In this document: positions 35,685-43,404 of the stretch, in pieces
How the letters are laid out: each line of letters begins with the position of its first letter
Position numbering within the stretch: the first letter of the stretch is position 1
Assembly (NCBI GenBank): GCA_024690405.1
Contig: JAILCU010000072.1
Location: forward strand, 1-45,682
Reading direction: 5' to 3'
Source of the DNA: Bacteroidales bacterium
GTDB lineage: Bacteria; Bacteroidota; Bacteroidia; Bacteroidales; Bacteroidaceae
Length of the DNA stretch: 45,682 bases
Made by a program: the position numbers and the translations under genes
The notes under the pieces: generated by a model
Told to the model about the DNA's origin: nothing
The model's input: the letters and a program-made list of their open reading frames with translations, nothing else
Databases searched by the model: none

Positions 35685-38600
35685 ATGAAAAGACTTCTAT
35701 TCTCATTCGTGATGCTCATCGCCGCAGTCGGCGCGTGGGCAGAGGACGTGCTACTGCAGGATGCAGGCAGTACGAAATTTGTGAATATGCCCCATTCAGG
35801 CAGCAACACTTTGACGCTGTCTGATGCCTCTGTCATGACATTCAAGGTCTATGACAGCGGCGGCGTGGAGAGTCAATACAGCAACTACAGCGAAGGCTAC
35901 CTTCTCATCACGGCTCCCGAGGGCTATGCCCTTCAACTGACAGGCACCGTCCAGACAGAGACCAATTACGATTATCTGACGGTCTATGACGGAACCACCA
36001 ACGAAGCTGCTGTGCTCCGCGAAAATCTATGGAGCCTTCCAAGTGACGGCGACTTAACTGACATCGGCAGCATTATCAGCACGGGCAGAAGCCTCTTGCT
36101 CTATTTCCATTCCGACGGTGGTACCACTCGGGACGGTCTCGACATTGATGTTACGTTGTTCAACCCCAACGAGGCTTTTCCCATCAACATCAATGCGGCC
36201 ACAGGCGGTGTGATGCATAGCAGCAAGGCTACATCCAAGTATAATGAGGAGATTACGCTGACGTGGACACATGAGACAGGCTATGTCCTCGAGAGCATCA
36301 CCATCACGGACGCCTACGGCAGGCCCGTAAGCTTCACCGGCGGCTCGTGGTACAACGCGGCAACGCACTTCACGATGCCTACCTCGGCAGTAACCGTCAC
36401 TCCGACCTTCGTCAAGGCCACGACATCTGTGGAAGGCCTCTTTCTCAACTTCCCCGAGACGGGACAAACAAAAACCTGCGACATTGCTACGGGTGTGACC
36501 TCATTCAAGGTCTATGACGATGGCGGTGCAGAAGGAGAATATTCCGACGACTATACTGGCTACGTCATCATCACTGCCCCAGAAGGCTTAAGAATGCAAC
36601 TGACAGGTACCATAACCGGTGAGAGCAATGACCAACTCACCGTATATGACGGCACGACCGACGAGGCCGCCTTGCTCCTCGACCATCTGGGCGGAAATGG
36701 GGACAACAGTCCAGCCAGAGACATCGGCATCATCACCACCACAGGCAACAGCATGATGCTCTATTTCCGAACAGACGGCAGCCAAACCGATCCTGGCCTG
36801 GACCTCGAAGTGACCCTGTTCGACCCCACCGAGGCCTTCCCCGTCAACATCAGCACCGTTACGGGCGGCTCCATGACGAGCGACAAGTCTACAGCCTTGT
36901 TCACTGAGACCATCGCGCTGACCGAGGCGCATGAGGATGGCTATGTGCTGAAGGATATCCTTGTGAAGGACGTCAACGACAGAATTGTAGAGGTTGAGGG
37001 CGGCACGTGGTACAAGGTTGATGCCAGCTTCACGATGCCGGCATCGGAGGTCACCGTCACCCCGACGTTCATCCCCGCCACGACCATTGCCGACGGACTC
37101 TTCATCAATATGCTGAAGGAGGGAACCATCACCACCAACATCTCAACGGGCGTGAAGTCGTTCAAGGTCTATGACAACGGCGGTGCAGAAGGAGAATATT
37201 CCGACGGCTGCAATAGCTATCTCGTGCTCAACGTTCCCGAAGGCTACCAGATACAGGTTACTGGCACGATAGACGCGGAGAACTGCGATTACCTGACCTT
37301 CTACGACGGCGCCGACGACCAAGCCCCAACGCTCAGGGAGCAAGTGACCAGCATAGACAGCCACAACCTCTCGGACATCGGCATCGTGACCAGCAGCGGA
37401 CGGAGCATGACCATCCATTTCCATTCAGACGGTAGCCAAACCGACGATGGCTATGCCCTCAACGTTTACGTCTTCAATCCCAACGAGCCCCAGCCCATCA
37501 CCATCAGCCCGGCCACGGGTGGCGCAATGGCCAGCGACGTGCCATCGGCCAAGTTCAACGACGTCGTCACCCTGACAGAGACCCACCAGAGGGGCTATAC
37601 GCTCGAAAACACCACCGCCGTGGATGCCAACGGTACGCCAGTGGCCATCAATGGCGGCACATGGTACAACGCCGCTGCCAGCTTCAACATGCCCATCTCT
37701 GGTGTGACGGTAACGCCGACGTTCACCACTGGCACAACGGCTGAAGACGGACTTTTCATCAACATGCCCAAGGAAGGCACCCTCACCACTGACATCTGCA
37801 ATGGAATCAAATCCTTCAAGGTCTATGACGACGGTGGCGCAACGGGCGAGTACAGCGACTACTGCCAGGGTTACCTCTTGCTGCAAGCGCCAATTGGCTA
37901 TAGATTGAAGGTGTCAGGCACCATAGCGTCCGAAAACAATTGTGACTACCTATACATCTACGACGGCACTGAAGTTGATGAAGCAAAGTGCCTCCTCAAG
38001 GAATTCAGCAGTCCCAATGAAAACAATAAACAGCCAACAGATATTGGTGAGCATGGCAGCACTGCCCGCACCCTGCTGCTCTATTTCCGAACAGACGGCA
38101 GCCAAACCGCGGCAGGTCTTGACCTCACCGTGGAGCTCATCCCCATCACCTACACCCTGGCCTTCGACAACGGACAGGCCGGAGCCACTGGCATCATGGC
38201 CATCGCAGGGTCGATGGAGAGCATCACGTTGACCTACGACGATCCTAAGAACCTGCCCGCCACGGGCTTCAGCCGCACAGGCTACGACTTCCTCGGATGG
38301 AGCGCCACCGTGAATGGCGATGTGGTTTATGCCGACCAGGCTGTGGTGGAGAACCTCGCCACGGAACAAGGTGCCGAGGTGACTATCTACGCGAAGTGGC
38401 AGCCCATCGTCTATCCTATCACCTACGAATTGGCTGGTGGTGCTGTGGCTACAGCCAACCCCGTTGAGTACACCATCGAGACGGCTGACTTCACGCTGGT
38501 CAAGCCGACGAAGCTGGGCTACACCTTCACCGGATGGGAAGGCACCGACCTGACGGAGAAGACCGTAGCCGTGACCGTGACTACGGGCCACTACGGCGAC

Positions 38601-40838
38601 CGCACTTACACCGCCACTTGGGAGCCGAACCCCTATAAGGTACACTTCGACATCAATGGCGGCAACGGCGGTACAATGGCCGACCAGATCCATATCTACG
38701 ACAGCGAGCTGGCACTTACTGAGAACGCCTTCACACGTACAGGCTACACCTTCAAGGAGTGGAACTCGAAGGCTGACGGCAGCGGCACAGTCTACACCGA
38801 CAAGCAGACCGTGAAGAACCTCACCGCCGTGCGCGACGAGGTCATCACGATGTACGCCCAGTGGACACCGAACCCCTACCAGGTGGCTTTCAACGCCAAC
38901 AACGGTACGGGCTCGATGGCCAATGAGGACTTCGTCTATGACACCGCAAAGAACCTGACCGAGAACGTCTTTACCCGTAGGGGCTATACCTTCGAGGGAT
39001 GGAATACCCAGGCCGACGGCAACGGCGACAGTTATGCCGACAAAGCCAGCGTGAAGAACCTCACTGCCGAGCTGAACGGCATCGTTGACCTCTACGCCCA
39101 GTGGCAGGTCATCACCTACACCATCAGCTACGACCTCGCTGGAGGTAGCGTGGCAACGGCTAATCCGACGGAGTTCACCGTGGAGACTGAGACGTTCACG
39201 CTCGTTAACCCGACACGCACGGGATACATCTTCGACGGCTGGACGGGTTATGACCTGTCGGAGGCCAACAAGACGGTGACCATTGCCAAGGGTAGCATTG
39301 ACAATCGTTCGTATGTAGCCAACTGGACGCCCATCACCTATCAGATAGCCTTCCATGCCAACAACGGCACGGGTACGATGGCCAATCAGGTCTTCACCTA
39401 CGACGTAGCGCAGGCTCTGACACAGAACATCTTCACCCGCACAGGCTATACCTACGAGGGATGGAACACCAAGGCCGACGGCAGCGGTACGCCCTATACC
39501 GACAAGCAGGAACTCCTGAACCTCACCGCAGAGAATGGAACCGTTATCGACGTCTATGCCCAGTGGCAGATCATCCCGTACACCGTCACCTATGACCTCG
39601 CCGGCGGTAGCGTCGCTACGGCCAACCCGACGGAGTACAACGTGGAGACCGCTACCTTCACCCTGACGAACCCGACCCGCGAAGGCTATGACTTCGGCGG
39701 ATGGGAAGGCACAGGCATCACAGGTACCACAACGACCGTGACCATCGCCACGGGCAGCTATGGCAACCGCACGTACACCGCCACCTGGACACCTATCGTC
39801 TATGACATCACCTACAACCTCGCTGACGGTAGCGTTGCCACGGCCAACCCGACGAGCTACACCATCGAGACCGAGACCTTCACCTTGACGAACCCGACGA
39901 AGGCCCACTGGATCTTCAAGGGCTGGACAGGTACTGGCCTCAGCGCAGCTGCGCAGACGATGACCATCGCCAAGGGTTCGATCGGCACCCGTGCATACAC
40001 CGCTACTTGGGAACGCGAGGTTTATACCGTGTCTATCACTTCGAACCTAGCAAACGCAGTGACCGCCTCGACGACCTCACCCCAATATGAGGACGACGTG
40101 GTGCTGACCATCGCTGACGACGAGGACTACGACCTCGTATCGCTCACCGTGGACGGCGTGGATGTGACGTCGCAGATCTCCGGCGGTCAGTACACCATCA
40201 ACAGCGTGAGCGCCAACGTCAGCGTCGTGGCTACCTTCAATGCCAACAAGGCGTTCATCACCATGGCTCACGCCCAGCAGACCTTCAGCTGCACGCAGCC
40301 CCTTGACTTCACCGGTGTCACCGGCCTGAAGGCTTACATCGCCAGCGGTTACATCGACGGCACGGTTGTCCTGACCCGCGTTGACAAGGTGCCGGCCTCC
40401 TCGGGTCTCTTCCTCGTGGGCACGGAAGGTGCGGAGTATAAGGTTCCGTTTGCCGCTTCGTCGGCCTTCTACAGCAACCTGCTCAAGCCAGTGCTCACCG
40501 CTCAGACCGTACCGAGCGAAGCAGACGGCTGCACCAACTTCCTCTACAGCGAAGTGAACGGCGTGAAGGGCTTCTACAAGTCCTCCGGCAGCGGCACGGT
40601 AGCAGCAGGCAAGGCTTATCTGCAACTGCCCACCTCAGCCCTCTCCAACGGCGTCAAGGCTGTCGGCTTCATCTTCGAGGGCGACGAGACGGGCATCGAT
40701 GCTACCGAGTTCAGCGGCCGTCAGCTGCCCACTGCTGTCTATGACATGGCAGGACGTAAGGTCGCCGACACGTTCGATGCTAAGAAGTTGCCGCAGGGCG
40801 TGTACATCGTGAACGGTAAGAAGATTGCCATCAAATAA
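35685..40838 (+). CDS. Large secreted CUB-like / InlB-repeat surface protein
   Basis: 1,717 residues. Signal peptide MKRLLFSFVMLIAAVGAWA. Four CUB-like modules follow (about 219-residue period; FKVYDxGGxxxxYS, LTVYDGT, LYFxTDGS), three of them with a beta domain containing GGxWYxxxxxFxMPxSxVTVTPTF. Eight Listeria-Bacteroides (InlB B-type) repeats come next, about residues 820-1450, in two types: one ending in YAQW (NANNGTG.MANQ..) and one in TATW (YDLAGGSVATANPTEY). The C-terminus ends VYDMAGRKV...GVYIVNGKKIAIK, like a type IX sorting tail. Probably a surface adhesin or structural protein; the ligand is unknown. The ATG at 35685 is favoured over 35679. Near-identical DNA blocks between modules suggest recent internal duplication. 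Confidence 0.88.
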   Translation: MKRLLFSFVMLIAAVGAWAEDVLLQDAGSTKFVNMPHSGSNTLTLSDASVMTFKVYDSGGVESQYSNYSEGYLLITAPEGYALQLTGTVQTETNYDYLTVYDGTTNEAAVLRENLWSLPSDGDLTDIGSIISTGRSLLLYFHSDGGTTRDGLDIDVTLFNPNEAFPININAATGGVMHSSKATSKYNEEITLTWTHETGYVLESITITDAYGRPVSFTGGSWYNAATHFTMPTSAVTVTPTFVKATTSVEGLFLNFPETGQTKTCDIATGVTSFKVYDDGGAEGEYSDDYTGYVIITAPEGLRMQLTGTITGESNDQLTVYDGTTDEAALLLDHLGGNGDNSPARDIGIITTTGNSMMLYFRTDGSQTDPGLDLEVTLFDPTEAFPVNISTVTGGSMTSDKSTALFTETIALTEAHEDGYVLKDILVKDVNDRIVEVEGGTWYKVDASFTMPASEVTVTPTFIPATTIADGLFINMLKEGTITTNISTGVKSFKVYDNGGAEGEYSDGCNSYLVLNVPEGYQIQVTGTIDAENCDYLTFYDGADDQAPTLREQVTSIDSHNLSDIGIVTSSGRSMTIHFHSDGSQTDDGYALNVYVFNPNEPQPITISPATGGAMASDVPSAKFNDVVTLTETHQRGYTLENTTAVDANGTPVAINGGTWYNAAASFNMPISGVTVTPTFTTGTTAEDGLFINMPKEGTLTTDICNGIKSFKVYDDGGATGEYSDYCQGYLLLQAPIGYRLKVSGTIASENNCDYLYIYDGTEVDEAKCLLKEFSSPNENNKQPTDIGEHGSTARTLLLYFRTDGSQTAAGLDLTVELIPITYTLAFDNGQAGATGIMAIAGSMESITLTYDDPKNLPATGFSRTGYDFLGWSATVNGDVVYADQAVVENLATEQGAEVTIYAKWQPIVYPITYELAGGAVATANPVEYTIETADFTLVKPTKLGYTFTGWEGTDLTEKTVAVTVTTGHYGDRTYTATWEPNPYKVHFDINGGNGGTMADQIHIYDSELALTENAFTRTGYTFKEWNSKADGSGTVYTDKQTVKNLTAVRDEVITMYAQWTPNPYQVAFNANNGTGSMANEDFVYDTAKNLTENVFTRRGYTFEGWNTQADGNGDSYADKASVKNLTAELNGIVDLYAQWQVITYTISYDLAGGSVATANPTEFTVETETFTLVNPTRTGYIFDGWTGYDLSEANKTVTIAKGSIDNRSYVANWTPITYQIAFHANNGTGTMANQVFTYDVAQALTQNIFTRTGYTYEGWNTKADGSGTPYTDKQELLNLTAENGTVIDVYAQWQIIPYTVTYDLAGGSVATANPTEYNVETATFTLTNPTREGYDFGGWEGTGITGTTTTVTIATGSYGNRTYTATWTPIVYDITYNLADGSVATANPTSYTIETETFTLTNPTKAHWIFKGWTGTGLSAAAQTMTIAKGSIGTRAYTATWEREVYTVSITSNLANAVTASTTSPQYEDDVVLTIADDEDYDLVSLTVDGVDVTSQISGGQYTINSVSANVSVVATFNANKAFITMAHAQQTFSCTQPLDFTGVTGLKAYIASGYIDGTVVLTRVDKVPASSGLFLVGTEGAEYKVPFAASSAFYSNLLKPVLTAQTVPSEADGCTNFLYSEVNGVKGFYKSSGSGTVAAGKAYLQLPTSALSNGVKAVGFIFEGDETGIDATEFSGRQLPTAVYDMAGRKVADTFDAKKLPQGVYIVNGKKIAIK

Positions 40839-40850
40839 AATGTGTGCGCT

Positions 40851-41033
40851 ATGACGAAAAAGAAATATCTGAAACCTATGGCGGTGGTGCTGGACGTCAG
40901 CACCGCCACCATGCTCGCCCTCTCCGGCAACTTCATCGAGGGCGAGACGCATGACGAGGGCGTACACCCTGAGACGCCGGTAGATGGCGAGAACGCCTGG
41001 GTCAAGTCTTCTTTCGATTTTGAGTGGGAGTAG
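40851..41033 (+). CDS. Small 60-residue protein downstream of the repeat protein
   Basis: 60 residues: basic start MTKKKYLKPMAVVLDVS, a short hydrophobic patch (TATMLALSG), then an acidic tail ending SSFDFEWE. No family recognised with certainty; short KKKYxKP-type peptides occur in Bacteroidales. It begins 12 bases after the large protein's stop and ends before a strong terminator, so it is co-transcribed. An upstream GTG at 40842 is less likely. It could be a precursor peptide or an accessory factor; function is unknown. Confidence 0.6.
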   Translation: MTKKKYLKPMAVVLDVSTATMLALSGNFIEGETHDEGVHPETPVDGENAWVKSSFDFEWE

Positions 41034-41070
41034 TCCCAACGATCCCATAAGCTCATCTAAACATGATCAA

Positions 41071-41097
41071 GCCTCTCCGCAAGCGGAGGGGCTTTTT
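41071..41097 (+). terminator. Intrinsic terminator after the small protein
   Basis: GCCTCTCCGC (41071-41080) pairs with GCGGAGGGGC (41083-41092), one G-U, followed by TTTTT. Confidence 0.9.
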
Positions 41098-41377
41098 CGT
41101 TAGAAAACAATGGGGAACAATGACCAATAATAGTATTGTTCTTGGAGTGTCGATCGACCAAGCTGGCGACTAATGGAAACAAAGGTTGCCACCGAAGAAG
41201 ACCTTTAAACCCAAATCGGTCATTAGACTGTTACGCGCTAATGAAGCCATCTTTTAGTCATCTGTTTCGTCGCTTCTCGGTTACAATGGAACCCCATTGC
41301 GCCCTCAAAGCGGCAAAACATCTGTTCTAAAATAATGGTTATTATCATCATAACGCTAATGACCGATTCGGGTTAAA
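41098..41377. other. Non-coding gap with long inverted repeat
   Basis: No gene seen. Contains a GAACAAT/ATTGTTC pair near 41115-41141, AAAGGT/ACCTTT near 41182-41207, and the 17-base inverted repeat at 41210-41226/41356-41372. It separates the two convergent transcription units. Confidence 0.65.
41210..41372. repeat. Terminal inverted repeats enclosing about 129 bp
   Basis: The left arm 41210-41226 (CCCAAATCGGTCATTAG) matches the reverse complement of 41356-41372 with one mismatch; 13 bases are perfect. Pairing continues outward with TTTAAA and TTAAA (one base shifted). The CTAATGA motif recurs inside. It resembles a small non-autonomous element but no target duplication is clear. Confidence 0.6.
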
Positions 41378-42907
41378 TTATTCTTGCGCATTGTTTTCCA
41401 ATAACTTCACGGCCTGCACGATGTTGGACGGTGAGAGATGGGTGTAGCTCGCTATGACGTTGCCTTGTCGCAGGACGGCGGTGGGGACGGGTTCGCCCTT
41501 GGCGTTGAGGACTTGTACGTCGGAGGCGGGCTGGGGGTCAGCGAAGCGTGTGTAGTGGAACTCATGGCCGCGGAACATGTGGTCGTCGAGGGTGAACTGT
41601 CGGTAGCCGAGGGAGAGGCGCCGGTCGGCCTGGCGCGCTGAGATAGAGTAGGGGAGGACGCCGCACATGGGGAAGGCGCCTTCATCGGTGACTATCGTGT
41701 CGCACAGATACATCATGCCTCCGCATTCTGCAATGATCCTACCTCCTGCTTTGGCGTAGGCATGGATCAGATGGCGAATGTCTTTGGCATTGGCCAACGC
41801 CTCTGCGTGCTTCTCGGGATAACCTCCGGGGATATAGAGGAGCGGCAAGACCTTTTGCTCTGCGTGGTCAGGACTGTCCTTTGATGAGGAGTCTTGTACG
41901 GTGATCGGGTCTGCCGTCGGCGCGGAAGTCGGTTCATTGCTGCTGTTCTCCTGTTTGCACAAGTCGATCATGGCTTGCAGCGCATCTGCTCCCTCACCTG
42001 TTTCGGGGTTGAAGAAAGAGACGGTTCCGCATTGCGACAGCAGGTCCAGTGTCTCTGCATAGATAAACGAGAACGACTCCGTATTGCGGGCCACCAGCGT
42101 ACGTAAGGTCGCGCAGGGCTTTACATCAGGTCGCACAGCCTCGAACGACGGGTCGTTTGAGGCTGTGCGACCTGATGTGTGAGGCTGCGCGTCAGCACCT
42201 GTGTTGCCGTCGTCCACTTCCGCTGCGGCCACGAGTTCTTTCCAAACCACGTTTTCCTCCAGCGTCTGCACCAACTGTTCCACTTCGGCATTCACCGAGA
42301 AATCCAGTCCGAGGTAGCGCGAACCCTGTTCCAATGCCGGTTGCTTAGGGATGCAACCGAGGCAGGGTATACCGACGTCAGCGGCTGCTTCCCGGAGCAT
42401 ATCTGCATGACGTGCGCTTCCCACCTTATTAAATATTACGCCCGCGAAACGCAGTTCCGGTTGGAAATGGATGAACCCTTGCAGCAAAGCCGCCGTCGAC
42501 CAGGCTGCCGAACGGGCATCCACCACCAGCACAACCGGCAAGTCCAGCACACGCGCTATCTCTGTCGCAGAACCGCGGTCATGGTCGTAGCCGTCGAAGA
42601 GCCCCATCATCCCTTCCACCACCGCCACGTCGGCAGGCTCGCGGGCCCCTTCCGGAGCAGTCTCGCCCCCTTCGGTGTAACGACGGAAGAGGTCGCGGAT
42701 ATGTGCCTCGGTGGACATGAAGGTGTCGAGGTTGATGCTTGGTCGGTGACAGACTGCTTCGTGGAACTTCGTGTCGATGTAGTCGGGACCGCATTTGAAA
42801 GGTTGTACTCGCAGTCCCTGCCTTGTGAGCAGAGCCATCAATCCCCGAGCTATGGTCGTCTTTCCCGACCCGCTCATGGGGGCGGCTATAAGGAACGATG
42901 CTTTCAT
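41378..42907 (-). CDS. cobB: Cobyrinate a,c-diamide synthase
   Basis: 509 residues. Glutamine-dependent amidation of the a and c side chains of cobyrinate. The N-terminal ATPase domain has APMSGSGKTT and KCGPDYIDTKFH; DVAVVEGMMGLFDG follows. The C-terminal glutamine amidotransferase-like domain has IPGGYPEKHAEAL and nucleophile C395 in IAECGGMMYL, then GHEFHYTRF. It is about 50 residues longer than typical CobB/CbiA because of two low-complexity linkers, about residues 229-268 and 318-352. The first contains an almost perfect DNA palindrome (residues 244-262). It is divergent from the cobalamin riboswitch and btuB-like gene. Other cobalamin biosynthesis genes are not in view. Confidence 0.95.
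   Translation of the reverse strand: MKASFLIAAPMSGSGKTTIARGLMALLTRQGLRVQPFKCGPDYIDTKFHEAVCHRPSINLDTFMSTEAHIRDLFRRYTEGGETAPEGAREPADVAVVEGMMGLFDGYDHDRGSATEIARVLDLPVVLVVDARSAAWSTAALLQGFIHFQPELRFAGVIFNKVGSARHADMLREAAADVGIPCLGCIPKQPALEQGSRYLGLDFSVNAEVEQLVQTLEENVVWKELVAAAEVDDGNTGADAQPHTSGRTASNDPSFEAVRPDVKPCATLRTLVARNTESFSFIYAETLDLLSQCGTVSFFNPETGEGADALQAMIDLCKQENSSNEPTSAPTADPITVQDSSSKDSPDHAEQKVLPLLYIPGGYPEKHAEALANAKDIRHLIHAYAKAGGRIIAECGGMMYLCDTIVTDEGAFPMCGVLPYSISARQADRRLSLGYRQFTLDDHMFRGHEFHYTRFADPQPASDVQVLNAKGEPVPTAVLRQGNVIASYTHLSPSNIVQAVKLLENNAQE
42123..42178. repeat. 56-bp near-perfect palindrome inside cobB
   Basis: The left arm 42123-42142 is the exact complement of 42159-42178 (20 bases), then AACGAC/GTCGTT inside (42144-42149/42152-42157), with only one mismatched pair and a GG centre. 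Weaker pairing continues outward to about 42106-42196. It reads through in frame. Confidence 0.9.
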
Positions 42908-42937
42908 TGGAGTGCCGAAAGAATAGTTAATCGATAG

Positions 42938-42977
42938 ATGTCTTTAAACGGCCGAGCGCATCAATGTCTTTAAACAG
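42938..42977. repeat. Direct repeat in the cobB leader
   Basis: ATGTCTTTAAAC at 42938-42949 and 42966-42977 (28-base spacing), each followed by a GAGCG motif, with a partial third copy (ACGTCTTA) at about 42991. It lies between the cobB promoter and start. Confidence 0.7.
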
Positions 42978-43009
42978 TTGAGCGATAGACGTCTTAGGAA
43001 TGGTCCGCA

Positions 43010-43040
43010 AATATAAATAAAAATGCTGAGGCAGAGGCAA
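43010..43040 (-). promoter_or_regulatory. Promoter of cobB
   Basis: On the minus strand TTG (43040-43038), 20 bases, then TATATTTG (43017-43010). The leader to the ATG at 42907 is about 95 bases. Confidence 0.6.
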
Positions 43041-43100
43041 GGGCAAGAAATAATTTAATTTTTTTTCGATAATTATGTATCGGGAATGGAATATTATGCT

Positions 43101-43108
43101 TATCTTTG
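43101..43108 (+). promoter_or_regulatory. Promoter -7 element of the riboswitch-btuB transcript
   Basis: TATCTTTG, an exact match, followed by CAGCCG. Transcription would begin just before the riboswitch. The -33 region is AT-rich without a clear TTTG. Confidence 0.6.
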
Positions 43109-43114
43109 CAGCCG

Positions 43115-43300
43115 AAAACAGGCAATCAGGTGATTGAATGTCGCCTGATGCAAGGGAATCCGGTGTGAATCCGGGGCTGTTCCTGCAGCTGTAATCCCCA
43201 TTAACAAAAGGTTTGCTTGTATAACGCCACTGGCTAAGCCGACAATCGGTAAGGCTGGGAAGGTAAAGCAGACTGGGGAAAGCCAGAAGACCTGCCTGCG
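43115..43300 (+). promoter_or_regulatory. Cobalamin riboswitch (AdoCbl/B12 element)
   Basis: P1 closes with CAGGCA (43119-43124) and TGCCTG (43293-43298). Conserved core: GCCTGATGCAAGGGAATCCGG, GTGTGAATCCGGGGCTGTTC and CTGCAGCTGTAATCCCC, then GCCACTGG, GGGAAGG and the B12 box AAGCCAGAAGACCTGCC (43280-43296). It should switch off the btuB-like gene when cobalamin is plentiful. A short hairpin (GGTTG-TCCG-CAATCC, about 43302-43316) follows and may be the expression-platform arm. Confidence 0.95.
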
Positions 43301-43404
43301 AGGTTGTCCGCAATCCTACGATGACGTGTGATGAACCGTTATCGTGCCGTACACCTCAAAGAACCCTATTCAGAAGGCGTCCAGGAATAGACGCACGGAC
43401 ATCA

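Noticed and set aside
37950-39908. 652-codon antisense open frame over the InlB-type repeats
   Set aside because: Its apparent repeats mirror the sense-strand repeats.
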